NCBI GenBank assembly: GCA_029252405.1
Contig: JAQXBM010000022.1
Location: forward strand, 297,552-361,551
Source of the DNA: Crocinitomicaceae bacterium
Lineage (GTDB): Bacteria; Bacteroidota; Bacteroidia; Flavobacteriales_D; Crocinitomicaceae
Direction: 5' to 3'
DNA length: 64,000 bases
Shown piece after piece: positions 9,989 through 19,235 of this stretch. How positions within the stretch are numbered: the first letter of the stretch is position 1; every line of letters starts with the position of its first letter. The notes under the pieces were generated by a model, which did no database searches, was not told the DNA's origin, and was given only the letters and a program-made list of their open reading frames with translations. A program made the position numbers and the translations under genes.

Positions 9989-11300
9989 GCTGTTTCACAC
10001 AAGCAATGGCGTTCGAGGCATTGATCCGCCCAGCACCGAGCTGTCCCGTGTAACTTGAATTTAATGGATAAATATCATCAGCTGAATCTTCAATGCAATT
10101 TTCAACATCATCAGGAGACAAGTTTGGATCGCAGGCAAGCATTAAAGCCGCTAATCCTGCCACCATTGGACAAGCCATTGAAGTTCCTTGCATCGTTCCA
10201 TATGAACTATTTGATCCTGCCAAGCAAGATTGAATTCCCACACCTGGAGCCATTACGTCAATGGCACTTCCGTAGTTCGAGAATGTTGCTTTTTGATCAT
10301 TTTGATCTGTTGCTCCAACACTAATCACGTGATTGTACGAAGCGGGGTACATCAATGCAGATGTATTGCTGTTCCCTGCGGCGGCTACACAGACAATTCC
10401 TTGGTTGTAGGCTTGATCAAAAATAAGTTGATACGTGGCGGAATAACCCGTTCCTCCCCAAGACATGGAAATAACGTCCGCTCCATTGATGATTGCATAT
10501 TCAACTCCAGTATAACCAGCAACTACCGCCCCAGGATTTGGAAGTGATGAGGCCTTAACTGGCATGATTTGAGCATTAAAACCGATGCTCGCTATACCGA
10601 TTGCATTATCCGTTCGAGCCGCAGCAATTCCTGCGCAGTGAGTTCCGTGTGTAAAAAAACTATTTGTTGGGTTATCAGGATTCGCATCGTTGTCGTTGTC
10701 TGCGGCATCCCATCCATTCACGTCATCAATGTATCCGTTCCCGTCGTTGTCAATATTGTCTCCAGGCACTTCACCGATATTCGTCCAAATACTTGGTTGT
10801 AGATCTTCGTGTGTCAATAAAATAGCGTCATCTACAACGGCAATAACAATCGAATTTGTCTGAGTGGTAACCGCGTCCCAAGCGAGCTCCGCTTGAATGG
10901 TTTGCAAGTGCCAAAGTGAACTGAATTGCGGATCATTCGGAGTGTATGAAGTTTGGTAAGCGGGAACGTATTCGGCATATGCGACACCCTCAGCTTTTTC
11001 CAATTCCTCCATTAATTTGTCAGCACCAGCAGTTGGATCAAATTCGAAAAGATACGTTCGCTGCAGTGCTTCATTGTCTAACTTAAAAGGACAGGACACT
11101 TTTGTAATTCCATATTTACCGATCAGCATTGAAAAAATTGAGTGTGCTCGCTGCGATTGGTTCGGCTCCCATGAAATATCCGACCCTACTGAAGCTTCCA
11201 ACTGAACGAAAAGTTGACCAGAAATGGTGTTCTCTGATTGTGAATGTGAAGTATAAGGCAAGCATAAAAGCAGAACGAATAGTAGTCGCAACAATGTCAT
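9900..11300 (-). CDS. Secreted subtilisin-like serine peptidase (S8), N-terminal half of a frameshifted gene
   Basis: The start is at ATG 11300; the in-frame TTG at 11321 only adds residues before the signal MTLLRLLFVLLLCLPYTSHSQ. Within the 466 residues the S8 triad is complete: Asp157 (AVVDDAI), His218 (THGTHCAGIAA) and Ser374 (GTSMACPMVAG), with oxyanion Asn in AAAGNSN. The C-terminal 14 residues (NNSQLHRRNEQLY) look out of frame: the real continuation, an Ig-like domain and CHU_C tail, is in the overlapping frame ending at 6827. Without that tail the enzyme would lack its T9SS signal. The catalytic domain itself looks intact. Confidence 0.85.
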   Translation of the reverse strand: MTLLRLLFVLLLCLPYTSHSQSENTISGQLFVQLEASVGSDISWEPNQSQRAHSIFSMLIGKYGITKVSCPFKLDNEALQRTYLFEFDPTAGADKLMEELEKAEGVAYAEYVPAYQTSYTPNDPQFSSLWHLQTIQAELAWDAVTTQTNSIVIAVVDDAILLTHEDLQPSIWTNIGEVPGDNIDNDGNGYIDDVNGWDAADNDNDANPDNPTNSFFTHGTHCAGIAAARTDNAIGIASIGFNAQIMPVKASSLPNPGAVVAGYTGVEYAIINGADVISMSWGGTGYSATYQLIFDQAYNQGIVCVAAAGNSNTSALMYPASYNHVISVGATDQNDQKATFSNYGSAIDVMAPGVGIQSCLAGSNSSYGTMQGTSMACPMVAGLAALMLACDPNLSPDDVENCIEDSADDIYPLNSSYTGQLGAGRINASNAIACVKQLVARFEVDYELACPGQNNSQLHRRNEQLY

Positions 11301-11507
11301 ATTTAGGGTTGATTTGATCAATTAGCGTATCTATGGAATAGACGCAGCAATTCGCTTTCAAGTTGTCTGATATTCATGAATTAAAATCATTTTTTTGACA
11401 TGACGAATATACTTGGTGGCACAGTTAATCAACCGCTCATACTTTTTTGAAGCGATCGCTTGTATACTCTTTGTAATTTCAAATTCAGAAAAAAAACAGA
11501 CACAATT

Positions 11508-12278
11508 ATGAAGATTTTATTAGCAGCGATCACATTGATGATCTCAGTTTCAAGTTTTGCGCAAGTAACAGCAGACCAAATTATTGACAATTATTTTGAA
11601 GCAATGGGAGGAAAAGAAGGTTTCCGAAACTTGAAAGGTCAAAAAATGGCGGCAGAAGTAGAAGCTCAGGGAATGACAATTCCGTTGGAGATTTACATGA
11701 TGGCAGATGGAAAATCTATCACGAAGTTCGAAGTGATGGGAATGTCAATGTCTCAAGATGCGTTCGACGGAGAAGTTGCTTGGGGGACGAACTTCATGAC
11801 TCAAAAAGCGGAGAAATCTGAAGCAGAGGATTCAGAAAACAAGAAAAGATCGATTGGAGAATATCCAAGTCCATTGTTGGATTATGCTGATAAAGGGTAT
11901 TCAGTAGAGTTGATGGACAACGATGTTGTTGACGGAGTAGATTGCTACAAATTGAAAGTAACGAAAAAGCCAATTTTGGTTGAGGGTGAAGAAGTAGAAA
12001 ATGTAGAATACTACTACTTTGATCAAGAAACGTTCGTTCCTCTAATGACAGAATCTGAAATGCAAAGCGGTCCTGAAAAAGGATCAATGGCAATGACTCT
12101 TTACAGCGATTACCAAGAAGTTGATGGAATGTATTTTGCGTTCTCAATGACGTTCAAAACGGAAGATTCAGACGGACAGTTGATCGAATTAGAATCTATC
12201 GAATTGAATCCTGAAGTTGCAGATGATTTCTTTGCATTCCCAGTGGAAGATGAAGAAACAACGACTGACGAAAAGTAA
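11508..12278 (+). CDS. LolA-like periplasmic/outer-membrane protein
   Basis: ATG at 11508 is chosen because MKILLAAITLMISVSSFAQ is a clean signal peptide; this gives 256 residues. After the signal come ADQIIDNYFEAMGGKEGF and a series of beta strands (KMAAEVEAQGM, YYYFDQETFVPL, YSDYQEVDGMYF), the pattern of the LolA/LolB-like 'outer membrane lipoprotein-sorting' fold common in Bacteroidota secreted proteins. It may bind a lipid-like ligand (inference). The acidic C-terminus lacks a sorting domain. The BNR protein gene starts 24 bases downstream, so the two form an operon. Confidence 0.75.
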   Translation: MKILLAAITLMISVSSFAQVTADQIIDNYFEAMGGKEGFRNLKGQKMAAEVEAQGMTIPLEIYMMADGKSITKFEVMGMSMSQDAFDGEVAWGTNFMTQKAEKSEAEDSENKKRSIGEYPSPLLDYADKGYSVELMDNDVVDGVDCYKLKVTKKPILVEGEEVENVEYYYFDQETFVPLMTESEMQSGPEKGSMAMTLYSDYQEVDGMYFAFSMTFKTEDSDGQLIELESIELNPEVADDFFAFPVEDEETTTDEK

Positions 12279-12302
12279 TAGTACCAACCTAATTATTGAA
12301 TC

Positions 12303-15300
12303 ATGTTAAAACAAGTTTTAGCAGCCGGGTTTTTGATGCTGGCTGGCGCAGCAATGTGTCAATCTGTATCAGAACTTAAAGGCGATGACCTATTTGGAGG
12401 TCTGCGTGCACGCCACATTGGACCAGCACTGATGAGTGGTCGTGTGAGTGACATTGAAGGGCACCCAACAGATAACAAAGTTATTTACATAGGAACCGCT
12501 GGCGGGGGCGTTTGGAAGTCCCAGGATGGTGGTGTGATGTTCAGTCCAATTTTCGACGATTACTGCCAATCAATTGGTGCAGTAGCCATCGATCCACAAA
12601 ATCCAGATAAAAGCATTTGGGTCGGAACAGGAGAGATTTGGACGCGAAATAGTACTTCAGTCGGTGATGGAATCTACCATTCAAAAGATGGAGGAAACAA
12701 CTGGAAAAAAATGGGCTTGGACAAATCTGAGCGTATCAGTTCAATTCAAATCCATCCAGAGAATAGCGATGTCATTTTTGTTGGAGTACTTGGTGCTCTT
12801 TGGGGTGATAGCGAAGATCGTGGAATTTACAAAACAACTGATGGAGGAACGACGTGGGAGAAAATCTTTTACATCGATCAGAAAACAGGTTGTTCTGAAT
12901 TGGTAATGGATCCGAACAATCCAGACATCATGTACGCTGCGTTTTGGGAACATCGAAGAACAGGTTGGTCGTTCAGCTCAGGAGGTGAAAAAAGCGCATT
13001 GTACAAATCTACGGATGGTGGCAAGTCGTGGAACAAAATTCATAACGGTTTTCCAGAAGGACAGTTGGGAAGAATGGCGATCGCAATTGCACCGTCGTCA
13101 ACCAATATTTTGTACGCAGTAGTTGAGTCGGAAGACCCATCTAAAAATGGAATGTACCGCTCGGAAGACGCTGGAGCTTCTTGGAAACACACAAATGCTG
13201 ATTTCGGACTAACTGTTCGACCGTTCTACTTTTCAAGAGTAGTGGTTCATCCTACGAATCCTGATATGGTGGCAAAAGCAGGCTTGTTCGGTTCGATCAG
13301 TCGAGATGGTGGAAATACCTTCAAGGGATTGGGGTCAATGCACCCAGACATCCATGATATTTGGTTCGATATTACTGATTCTGACAAATTATTTTCAGCA
13401 ACTGATGGAGGATTGTACCGTTCGTTGAACAATGGAGAGACGATGGAAATGGTTCAAAATCTTCCGATTAGTCAATTCTATCATATTTCTGTTGATAATC
13501 AAGAACCATACAACATTTACGGTGGATTGCAAGATAATGGAAGTTGGTTTGGGCCATCGAAAAGTCCAGGTGGAGTAGAAGCACGCGATTGGGAAGTGAT
13601 TGGAGTTGGAGATGGATTCCGTGTCTATCCGCACCCAACCAAACCACACATCATGTATTCTGAAATGCAAGGTGCCGAAACGATTTGGCGCTACGATGAC
13701 GAAATCAGACAAACAAAAGTGATCACTCCGTTCCCAGTAAAAGGAGATCCTAAGCTACGCTTCAACTGGAATGCTCCGATTACAACGAGTTCAAATAATC
13801 CGGATCGATTGTACGTAGGAAGTCAGTTTGTTCATATTTCAAATGATAAAGGAGATACCTGGAAGAAGATTTCTCCAGACCTCACAACGAATGATCCTGC
13901 GAAGCAAAATCAAGCAGAATCTGGAGGATTGTCGAAAGATAACTCTGGAGCAGAAAACCACTGTACAATTTTCACGATCGCAGAATCATCCTTGGATGAA
14001 AACGTGGTTTGGGTTGGAACGGATGATGGAAACGTTCAAGTTTCTCAAAATGGAGGAAAGTCTTGGGAGAACGTTACCGAAGGATTGTTGAATGCAAAGT
14101 TGCCTGCCAATACATGGTGTTACCACATCGAAGCAAGTGTTTTTGATAAGGGAACGGCGTACGCTGTATTCGACGGCCACACAAAGAATGATGGAAACAC
14201 TTACTGTTACAAAACGACAGATTTCGGAAAAACGTGGACCTCACTCGCTGATGAAAACGTTTACGGATTTGCTCGCTCATTCCAAGAAGATTTAGAGAAT
14301 CCGAACCTACTTTTCTTAGGAACGGAGTTTGGTTTGTATGTGTCAATTGACGGCGGATCGAATTGGATGAAGTTCGAAAACAACATGCCGGCAACAGCTG
14401 TTCATTACATCGACATGCAAGCGCAAACAAGCGATTTAGTTTTGGGAACTCACGGTCGTGGAATCATTATTATTGATGATATCACGCCATTACGACAAAT
14501 TACAGATGAGATCATCGGTGAAGAAGTTCACTTCATGGAGATGCCGACTTTTTACATGGATGAAGAAAGTACCTTCGGAGGGACAAGTGGTGAAACACAG
14601 TTTGTGGGTCAGAATCCATCGACTGGAGCACGAATCGCCTACTACATGGCCAAGCGTCATACCTTCGGTAAAATGCGAATGAAAGTCTTGGATAAAGATG
14701 GAAATTACGTAGCATCGCTTTCACCTAAAAAGAAAAAAGGATTGAATTTGGTGTACTGGAACTTCAACGGTTCTGCACCGAAAACGGCAGGAGGTAAAAC
14801 AATTTCTCGCGGTGGATTCTTTGCACCTCGTGTTCCTGCTGGAACGTACACAGTCGTAATCGAAAAAGGGAAGAAAACCTTTAAAACGAACATTGATGTT
14901 TCTTATCCGAAGAAATCAGTATTCACATTGGCTGAGCGTAAGCGTCAGGAGGGGACAACGAAAGAATTGTTCGACATCAACGAGGAACTTGCATACTTGG
15001 TTTATGAGTTGGAGACATGGACGAAGCATGCTCAAATGCAAGCGAAAGTCAATCCAAAGTTGGCGAAAACAGGTAGTAAATTGGCCGCATCCATGGAAGC
15101 ACTTCGCAAGGATTTGGTGATCACCACAGGTGACAACTATGTTGGTCGCGCAGAGAACAAATTGCGTGAGGACATTGGTGACGTTTACAGCACAATTGGA
15201 GGAAACTTCGGACCACCAACGGCATCTCAATTGGAAGGTGTGGACTTGATCAAGGAGCGTATGCAAGAAGCCCGCGATCAAATGGACGAAATCCGAAAGA

Positions 15301-15395
15301 AAGATTTGAAGAAATACCAATCAGCGTTAGAGAAACTGGAAGTGAAAACTCCAAAAATGAAAACGTTTGAGGAGTACGTGAAGAAGGATAAGTAA
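12303..15395 (+). CDS. Large secreted BNR/VPS10-type beta-propeller protein
   Basis: 1030 residues with a signal peptide, MLKQVLAAGFLMLAGAAMCQ. Residues about 35-730 carry many Asp-box (BNR) motifs, such as YHSKDGGNNWKKM, YKTTDGGTTWEK, YKSTDGGKSW and YVSIDGGSNWMKF, as in sortilin-like or 'glycosyl hydrolase' propellers of Bacteroidota. The rest includes a beta-rich segment (about 780-880, NLVYWNFNGSAP) and a Lys/Glu-rich helical C-terminus. Such proteins are often annotated as glycosyl hydrolases, but I see no catalytic signature and would call it a binding propeller. No T9SS tail is evident. Confidence 0.8.
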   Translation: MLKQVLAAGFLMLAGAAMCQSVSELKGDDLFGGLRARHIGPALMSGRVSDIEGHPTDNKVIYIGTAGGGVWKSQDGGVMFSPIFDDYCQSIGAVAIDPQNPDKSIWVGTGEIWTRNSTSVGDGIYHSKDGGNNWKKMGLDKSERISSIQIHPENSDVIFVGVLGALWGDSEDRGIYKTTDGGTTWEKIFYIDQKTGCSELVMDPNNPDIMYAAFWEHRRTGWSFSSGGEKSALYKSTDGGKSWNKIHNGFPEGQLGRMAIAIAPSSTNILYAVVESEDPSKNGMYRSEDAGASWKHTNADFGLTVRPFYFSRVVVHPTNPDMVAKAGLFGSISRDGGNTFKGLGSMHPDIHDIWFDITDSDKLFSATDGGLYRSLNNGETMEMVQNLPISQFYHISVDNQEPYNIYGGLQDNGSWFGPSKSPGGVEARDWEVIGVGDGFRVYPHPTKPHIMYSEMQGAETIWRYDDEIRQTKVITPFPVKGDPKLRFNWNAPITTSSNNPDRLYVGSQFVHISNDKGDTWKKISPDLTTNDPAKQNQAESGGLSKDNSGAENHCTIFTIAESSLDENVVWVGTDDGNVQVSQNGGKSWENVTEGLLNAKLPANTWCYHIEASVFDKGTAYAVFDGHTKNDGNTYCYKTTDFGKTWTSLADENVYGFARSFQEDLENPNLLFLGTEFGLYVSIDGGSNWMKFENNMPATAVHYIDMQAQTSDLVLGTHGRGIIIIDDITPLRQITDEIIGEEVHFMEMPTFYMDEESTFGGTSGETQFVGQNPSTGARIAYYMAKRHTFGKMRMKVLDKDGNYVASLSPKKKKGLNLVYWNFNGSAPKTAGGKTISRGGFFAPRVPAGTYTVVIEKGKKTFKTNIDVSYPKKSVFTLAERKRQEGTTKELFDINEELAYLVYELETWTKHAQMQAKVNPKLAKTGSKLAASMEALRKDLVITTGDNYVGRAENKLREDIGDVYSTIGGNFGPPTASQLEGVDLIKERMQEARDQMDEIRKKDLKKYQSALEKLEVKTPKMKTFEEYVKKDK

Positions 15396-15416
15396 TCTGA
15401 AATCACGCTAGATTGA

Positions 15417-15446
15417 AACCCGCTTTTTACGAAGCGGGTTTTTTTT
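15417..15446 (+). terminator. Terminator of the LolA-like/BNR operon
   Basis: AACCCGCTT and AAGCGGGTT form a stem directly followed by a run of T, 22 bases after the stop. Confidence 0.85.
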
Positions 15447-15560
15447 GTTTCTCAAATTTCAGGTATTTCTACGTGCAGTCAATACTTGCTTTCAACTTAT
15501 CTTTATCCCACTTACGCACTCAGCGAAAAACCACATTATTAAAATTAAACAACCATTATT

Positions 15561-16859
15561 ATGAAAAGATCAAATCCAAAGTGGCCAAAAACTACGAAGG
15601 CTTACAGAGAATTGAAAAAACAAATCAAGGACGACAAAGAATTTTGCCTTGCACTAGAAACATCGTTGCTAATTGCGAATAGACGAGGAAATGCTGAACT
15701 GCATCAGGATCTTTACGAAGTGATCGATAAAGAATTCCATGGAAATGGCTGGCCAACGTCACCAGATGAGTATTTAGATTACGTTGAGCAATACCTCGTG
15801 CTTGTGCCGAATGAAACTTACGACCCAGAATATCCTGCGGCATGGACGAGCGATGATACCATGAATGGGTACAACCAAAAGGTATACGACTTGCTGTGTC
15901 AGTTCTACTTTTTAGTGGATCAGGAGTTGCCTTTGACAGGAGGAACGATGCAAGATTACAAGCATGGTAAGTTCGTTTTTGCTGATTGGCTGCGCGATTT
16001 CGCCGTTGATTGGGGAAAGTTTTTGGATACAAAAGAATCACTTACCTTGGAATCTTTGGCGTCTTTTGCGGCTGATCCGATGTACAACTTCCAACTCTAC
16101 AAGGACGGTGCGAAGAAATGGAAAACTTTCAATGAGTTCTTTTATAGAGAATTCAACGGAGCAAACAAAAAAGGACAGTCTCCTCTGCGTCCGATTGCCG
16201 AGCCAGGTAACAATAATGCAATCGTCTCATCAGCAGATTGTACGTATCAACAGACCTATCCAATCAGTGAAGATGGGCGAGTGTTAGGACTAAATGGACA
16301 GCCGGCAACTGTGAAGTTGAAGCATACGCACAACGTAACGACCATTGCTGAGTTATTACAGGATAAAAAATTAGCAGAACATTTCAACGGAGGAACATTC
16401 GTTCATTATTTCTTAAGCCCTTTCGATTACCACAGATTCCACTCTCCTGCAGATGGAAAGGTAAAAGAGTGTAAAGCCGTTAAAGGGAAAGTTTTTCTAG
16501 ACGTCGAATTAGATGGAAACGGTGAATTTGACGCACCAGACAGTGCTGTTGGAGGATATGAGTTCCAGCAGTCGAGAGGTGTTTTTGTTGTTGATACTGG
16601 AGGACCAGCAGGTTTGGTAGCGTCTGTTCCGATTGGAATGGCGCAAGTTTCAGGTGTAGACATGAAGAAATTGAAAGGGAGAAAAGTTGCTAAAGGAGAT
16701 GAATTTGGTAAGTTCAAATTCGGTGGATCAGATACTATTTTGCTCTTCCAAAAGAATCCAAATTTGTACTTATGGACGAAAGATCCTGGACATGCTCCAA
16801 TTCACTTCCAGTTTGGACAAGTGGCAGCATATTGGGATGTGTCGAAGCAACAAGGATAA
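15561..16859 (+). CDS. Phosphatidylserine decarboxylase-like protein
   Basis: 432 residues. The N-terminal 170 residues are a helical extension seen in large PSD-like proteins. The decarboxylase domain spans about 190-430: FNEFFYREF, CTYQQ, the GGTFVHYFLSPFDYHRFHSP block with the conserved His pair, GMAQVSG, and a FGGSDTILLF terminus. Classical enzymes self-cleave at an LGST-type Ser to make a pyruvoyl cofactor; GGS here is the equivalent (family knowledge). The classical product is phosphatidylethanolamine, but the extension leaves open another substrate. ATG 15561 is the start that fits; the frame from 15413 is different. Confidence 0.85.
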   Translation: MKRSNPKWPKTTKAYRELKKQIKDDKEFCLALETSLLIANRRGNAELHQDLYEVIDKEFHGNGWPTSPDEYLDYVEQYLVLVPNETYDPEYPAAWTSDDTMNGYNQKVYDLLCQFYFLVDQELPLTGGTMQDYKHGKFVFADWLRDFAVDWGKFLDTKESLTLESLASFAADPMYNFQLYKDGAKKWKTFNEFFYREFNGANKKGQSPLRPIAEPGNNNAIVSSADCTYQQTYPISEDGRVLGLNGQPATVKLKHTHNVTTIAELLQDKKLAEHFNGGTFVHYFLSPFDYHRFHSPADGKVKECKAVKGKVFLDVELDGNGEFDAPDSAVGGYEFQQSRGVFVVDTGGPAGLVASVPIGMAQVSGVDMKKLKGRKVAKGDEFGKFKFGGSDTILLFQKNPNLYLWTKDPGHAPIHFQFGQVAAYWDVSKQQG

Positions 16860-16886
16860 TACAACCTTGATAATTTTAATTCAATG

Positions 16887-16930
16887 AAAAGAGGCTGTTT
16901 CAATTTTTCAGACAGCCTCTTTCTAGTTTT
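16887..16930 (+). terminator. Terminator after the PSD-like gene
   Basis: A perfect 9-bp stem, AGAGGCTGT / ACAGCCTCT, is followed by a T-rich tract. Confidence 0.8.
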
Positions 16931-17010
16931 TATGACCTAAATAAAGTCATAGGAAGAATTGAGAATTGGCACTTTGAAAATGATAAAATGCAACGTGTTT
17001 TGTCCCTAGC

Positions 17011-17586
17011 ATGAAATACGAACAATTATTAATCAACGCTTTTCGAAATATCGACTTGTCAGTTGAAACGCATCCTGAATTCTTTCAAATGTGGGAGGAG
17101 GTGGAATATGGTCGCTCAGATTTCATTACAAGTTCGGGTAAAATTGAGCGCCATTTTTACGTTGTGGTTTCAGGTGTTCAGGCGATTTACATTCTCACAA
17201 AAGAGGGAGACAAACAAGTAATCGGATTCAGTTTTGATGGAAGTTTTTCTGGGGTGTACGATTCATTTTTGATGGAGAAGCCTTCGTATTATTTTTTGGA
17301 AGCACTTGCACCGACGAAGCTCCTTCGAATCAATAAGCAGAACTACGATCGCATGTTCGAAATCTATCCAGTATTTGATCGCTGGGGAAGACTAACACAT
17401 CAGGATTTGTTGGTTGGACGCGTTCAGCGAGAAATAGAACTGATTACTTTATCAGCGAAAGAACGGTATGAAACTTTCATGGATCGATGTCCTGAGAAGC
17501 TCAGAACGATTCCTCAGAAGTACCTCGCTTCGTATTTGAACATGACTCCAGAAACGTTCAGTAGATTGAGAAAAGAGAAATCTTGA
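17011..17586 (+). CDS. Crp/Fnr-family transcriptional regulator
   Basis: 191 residues. A cyclic-nucleotide-binding beta roll fills residues about 25-120 (FYVVVSGVQAIYILTKEGDKQVIGF, then SFSGVYDSFLMEKPSYYFLEAL), followed by a dimer helix and a C-terminal helix-turn-helix, IPQKYLASYLNMTPETFSRLRKEK. No Cys cluster for an Fe-S centre is present, so oxygen sensing of the Fnr kind is unlikely. This compact type is abundant in Bacteroidota and often regulates a neighbour; the DinB-superfamily gene 78 bases downstream is the obvious candidate (inference). Confidence 0.9.
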   Translation: MKYEQLLINAFRNIDLSVETHPEFFQMWEEVEYGRSDFITSSGKIERHFYVVVSGVQAIYILTKEGDKQVIGFSFDGSFSGVYDSFLMEKPSYYFLEALAPTKLLRINKQNYDRMFEIYPVFDRWGRLTHQDLLVGRVQREIELITLSAKERYETFMDRCPEKLRTIPQKYLASYLNMTPETFSRLRKEKS

Positions 17587-17622
17587 TCTAAATCAATTTT
17601 GGTTTGATAGAACTGTTAGATC

Positions 17623-17657
17623 TTTGGTATATCGAAATATATCGATATTTAAATTTG
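17623..17657 (+). promoter_or_regulatory. Promoter of the DinB-superfamily gene
   Basis: TAAATTTG at 17650-17657 fits TAnnTTTG, with TTTG at 17623-17626 as the -33 element (23-base spacer). The spacer holds a doubled ATATCGA, which may be a regulator site. The start codon follows the box by seven bases, so the leader would be only a few bases long. Confidence 0.5.
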
Positions 17658-17664
17658 CATCAAT

Positions 17665-18243
17665 ATGAGAGTCCAAATCAAACCCACACACCAAATTCAA
17701 CGTATCAATTCACTTTTGAATCAACTCGATGAATTGAACAAAATCAACCCAGAAGCGTTCATGAAACGACCACATCAGAAGGTGTGGAGTGGAGCAGAAG
17801 TGCTCAAGCACATGATCATGGCTCATGCTGCCTATGCAGCCAAAATTGATGGGGCTTTGGGTAAATTGAATTCAGTAAAAGATGAGGTGGAAGCGCTACC
17901 CACACGAGCAATTCCTTCTTTTTTGATCAAACGTTTTCCACCAAAAGAGGGTGAAATTCGCTTCAAAATGAAAACGACGAAGTCTTTCAAACCTGTACTT
18001 GAGGTCGATAAATTGAGCAAAGAACACGTGCAAGAACTTCTCGATAAAATGAAGGAAACTCTGCATCAATTATCGGGATGGGTAGAACAAACGCGTAAAA
18101 AGGACGTGCTTCCCGTTCGATTTAATTCTGCAATCGGAGCAATTGTGAAGTTCAATGCCAGCGAGGCGTGTGAGTTCATTCTTTGTCATAACGAAAGGCA
18201 TTTCCAACAAGTGAAAAACACGATCGGCGAAGTGGATCACTAA
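17665..18243 (+). CDS. DinB-superfamily (DUF1569-like) four-helix protein
   Basis: 192 residues. The pattern is four long helices: IQRINSLLNQLDELNKI, then WSGAEVLKHMIMAHAAYAAKIDGAL with the metal-ligand-like His, and a C-terminal ACEFILCHNERHFQQVKN with two more His. These three positions are the usual metal-binding triad of DinB-fold proteins. Characterised members transfer thiols such as mycothiol or bacillithiol; the substrate here is unknown. It is unrelated to the DinB polymerase. It follows a Crp-type regulator. Confidence 0.75.
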   Translation: MRVQIKPTHQIQRINSLLNQLDELNKINPEAFMKRPHQKVWSGAEVLKHMIMAHAAYAAKIDGALGKLNSVKDEVEALPTRAIPSFLIKRFPPKEGEIRFKMKTTKSFKPVLEVDKLSKEHVQELLDKMKETLHQLSGWVEQTRKKDVLPVRFNSAIGAIVKFNASEACEFILCHNERHFQQVKNTIGEVDH

Positions 18244-18252
18244 AGACGAGGT

Positions 18253-18396
18253 TTAATTATCTCTGTCCTCGAAAGTTTCATTTTCTTTCTCTTTGGATCG
18301 CCTGATCATTAGCACAATAAAAATGACAAATCCAGCGGCAAAAAATATGAAGGGAAGTATGCTTCCTATCGCATAACCAATATCGTAAGCTTCCAT
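18253..18396 (-). CDS. Small single-pass membrane protein (47 aa)
   Basis: ATG at 18394-18396 begins MEAYDIGYAIGSILPFIFFA, continues as one hydrophobic helix (FVIFIVLMI), a basic RRSKEKE stop-transfer segment and an acidic tail. The start lies one base after the stop of the YbjQ gene, so it is the last gene of that short operon. I do not recognise a family. Support comes from the good membrane topology and the tight spacing. Confidence 0.65.
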   Translation of the reverse strand: MEAYDIGYAIGSILPFIFFAAGFVIFIVLMIRRSKEKENETFEDRDN

Positions 18397-18397
18397 T

Positions 18398-18712
18398 TTA
18401 TGCGAGTTTTACTGCCGTTCCGTAGGCCAAAATTTCAGAAGCTCCCTGCATAATTGTACTTGTTGCAAAACGAACATTGACGATCGCATCTGCGCCTAAA
18501 TTCTGGGCATCTTGCTGCATTCGCTGGATGGCTTGCTCGCGCGAGTTGGCCTGGAGCTTCGTATATCCATCGATTTCACCACCAACAAGGTTTTTAAATC
18601 CTGCGAGAATGTCGCGACCAACATTTCGAGCACGCACGGTACTCCCTCTCGCGATTCCGAGAACTTGTAGGATCTCTTTATTCGGAATTGTTTCTGTCGT
18701 TGTAATAATCAT
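18398..18712 (-). CDS. YbjQ/heavy-metal-binding domain protein
   Basis: 104 residues matching the YbjQ (UPF0145) family: IPNKEILQVLGIARGSTVRARNVGRDI, then AIQRMQQDAQNLGADAIVNVRF. The family forms pentameric rings; its biochemical role is unknown despite the 'metal-binding' label. The cupin gene ends three bases upstream of its start and the 47-aa membrane protein follows by one base, so three genes share a transcript. Confidence 0.9.
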   Translation of the reverse strand: MIITTTETIPNKEILQVLGIARGSTVRARNVGRDILAGFKNLVGGEIDGYTKLQANSREQAIQRMQQDAQNLGADAIVNVRFATSTIMQGASEILAYGTAVKLA

Positions 18713-18715
18713 AAT

Positions 18716-19126
18716 TTAAGGTTGAATGGTTTCTATAAAAACGCGGTCCGACCCATCAAACAAAGGCGATTGAACAGACAAAACTTGCAACGGTTTTCTA
18801 CCGAAAACTTTGGTCACCGAGTGCGGTGTTCCCATGGGAATGGTTAGATGATCACCTTTGCGTATGGTAAAAGTTGAGTCGGCAAGTGTCATTGTTGCTT
18901 TTCCAGAAATCACGTAAAGGTTTTCTGTGTGTTCGGCATGAAAGTGTTGCTTTACACCAGATTTAACCCAGATAACGAAAGAGCTTTGAAGGGAATCTTC
19001 TGAAATTTTCTCAACGTGAATGTTGTCGAAATCGTCGGCTGGCTTCATCTTTTTGAGTGACCTCACATCTTGCGAAAAACAGGCTGCGCTTATCAGAAAA
19101 AACGAAAGAAAAAGAAATACTTTCAT
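18716..19126 (-). CDS. Secreted cupin-domain protein
   Basis: The start is placed at ATG 19126 in front of MKVFLFLSFFLISAACFSQ, giving 136 residues; the longer frame adds an unlikely polar N-terminus. The cupin barrel shows KQHFHAEHTENLYVISGKATMTL (metal-ligand His and Glu) and DHLTIPMGTPHSVTKV with the second-motif His. The signal peptide places it in the periplasm or outside. Small cupins of this type have no predictable substrate. Confidence 0.8.
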   Translation of the reverse strand: MKVFLFLSFFLISAACFSQDVRSLKKMKPADDFDNIHVEKISEDSLQSSFVIWVKSGVKQHFHAEHTENLYVISGKATMTLADSTFTIRKGDHLTIPMGTPHSVTKVFGRKPLQVLSVQSPLFDGSDRVFIETIQP

Positions 19127-19235
19127 TGACTTGACTTTATTTAAAGATAATGAAAGTGAGGAAAACAAGGGGTGATTTTGGGTGCAGTATTTCTCACTAC
19201 CAAATTCTCGTCGCGGAAGTACTTTATGTCTTTGG

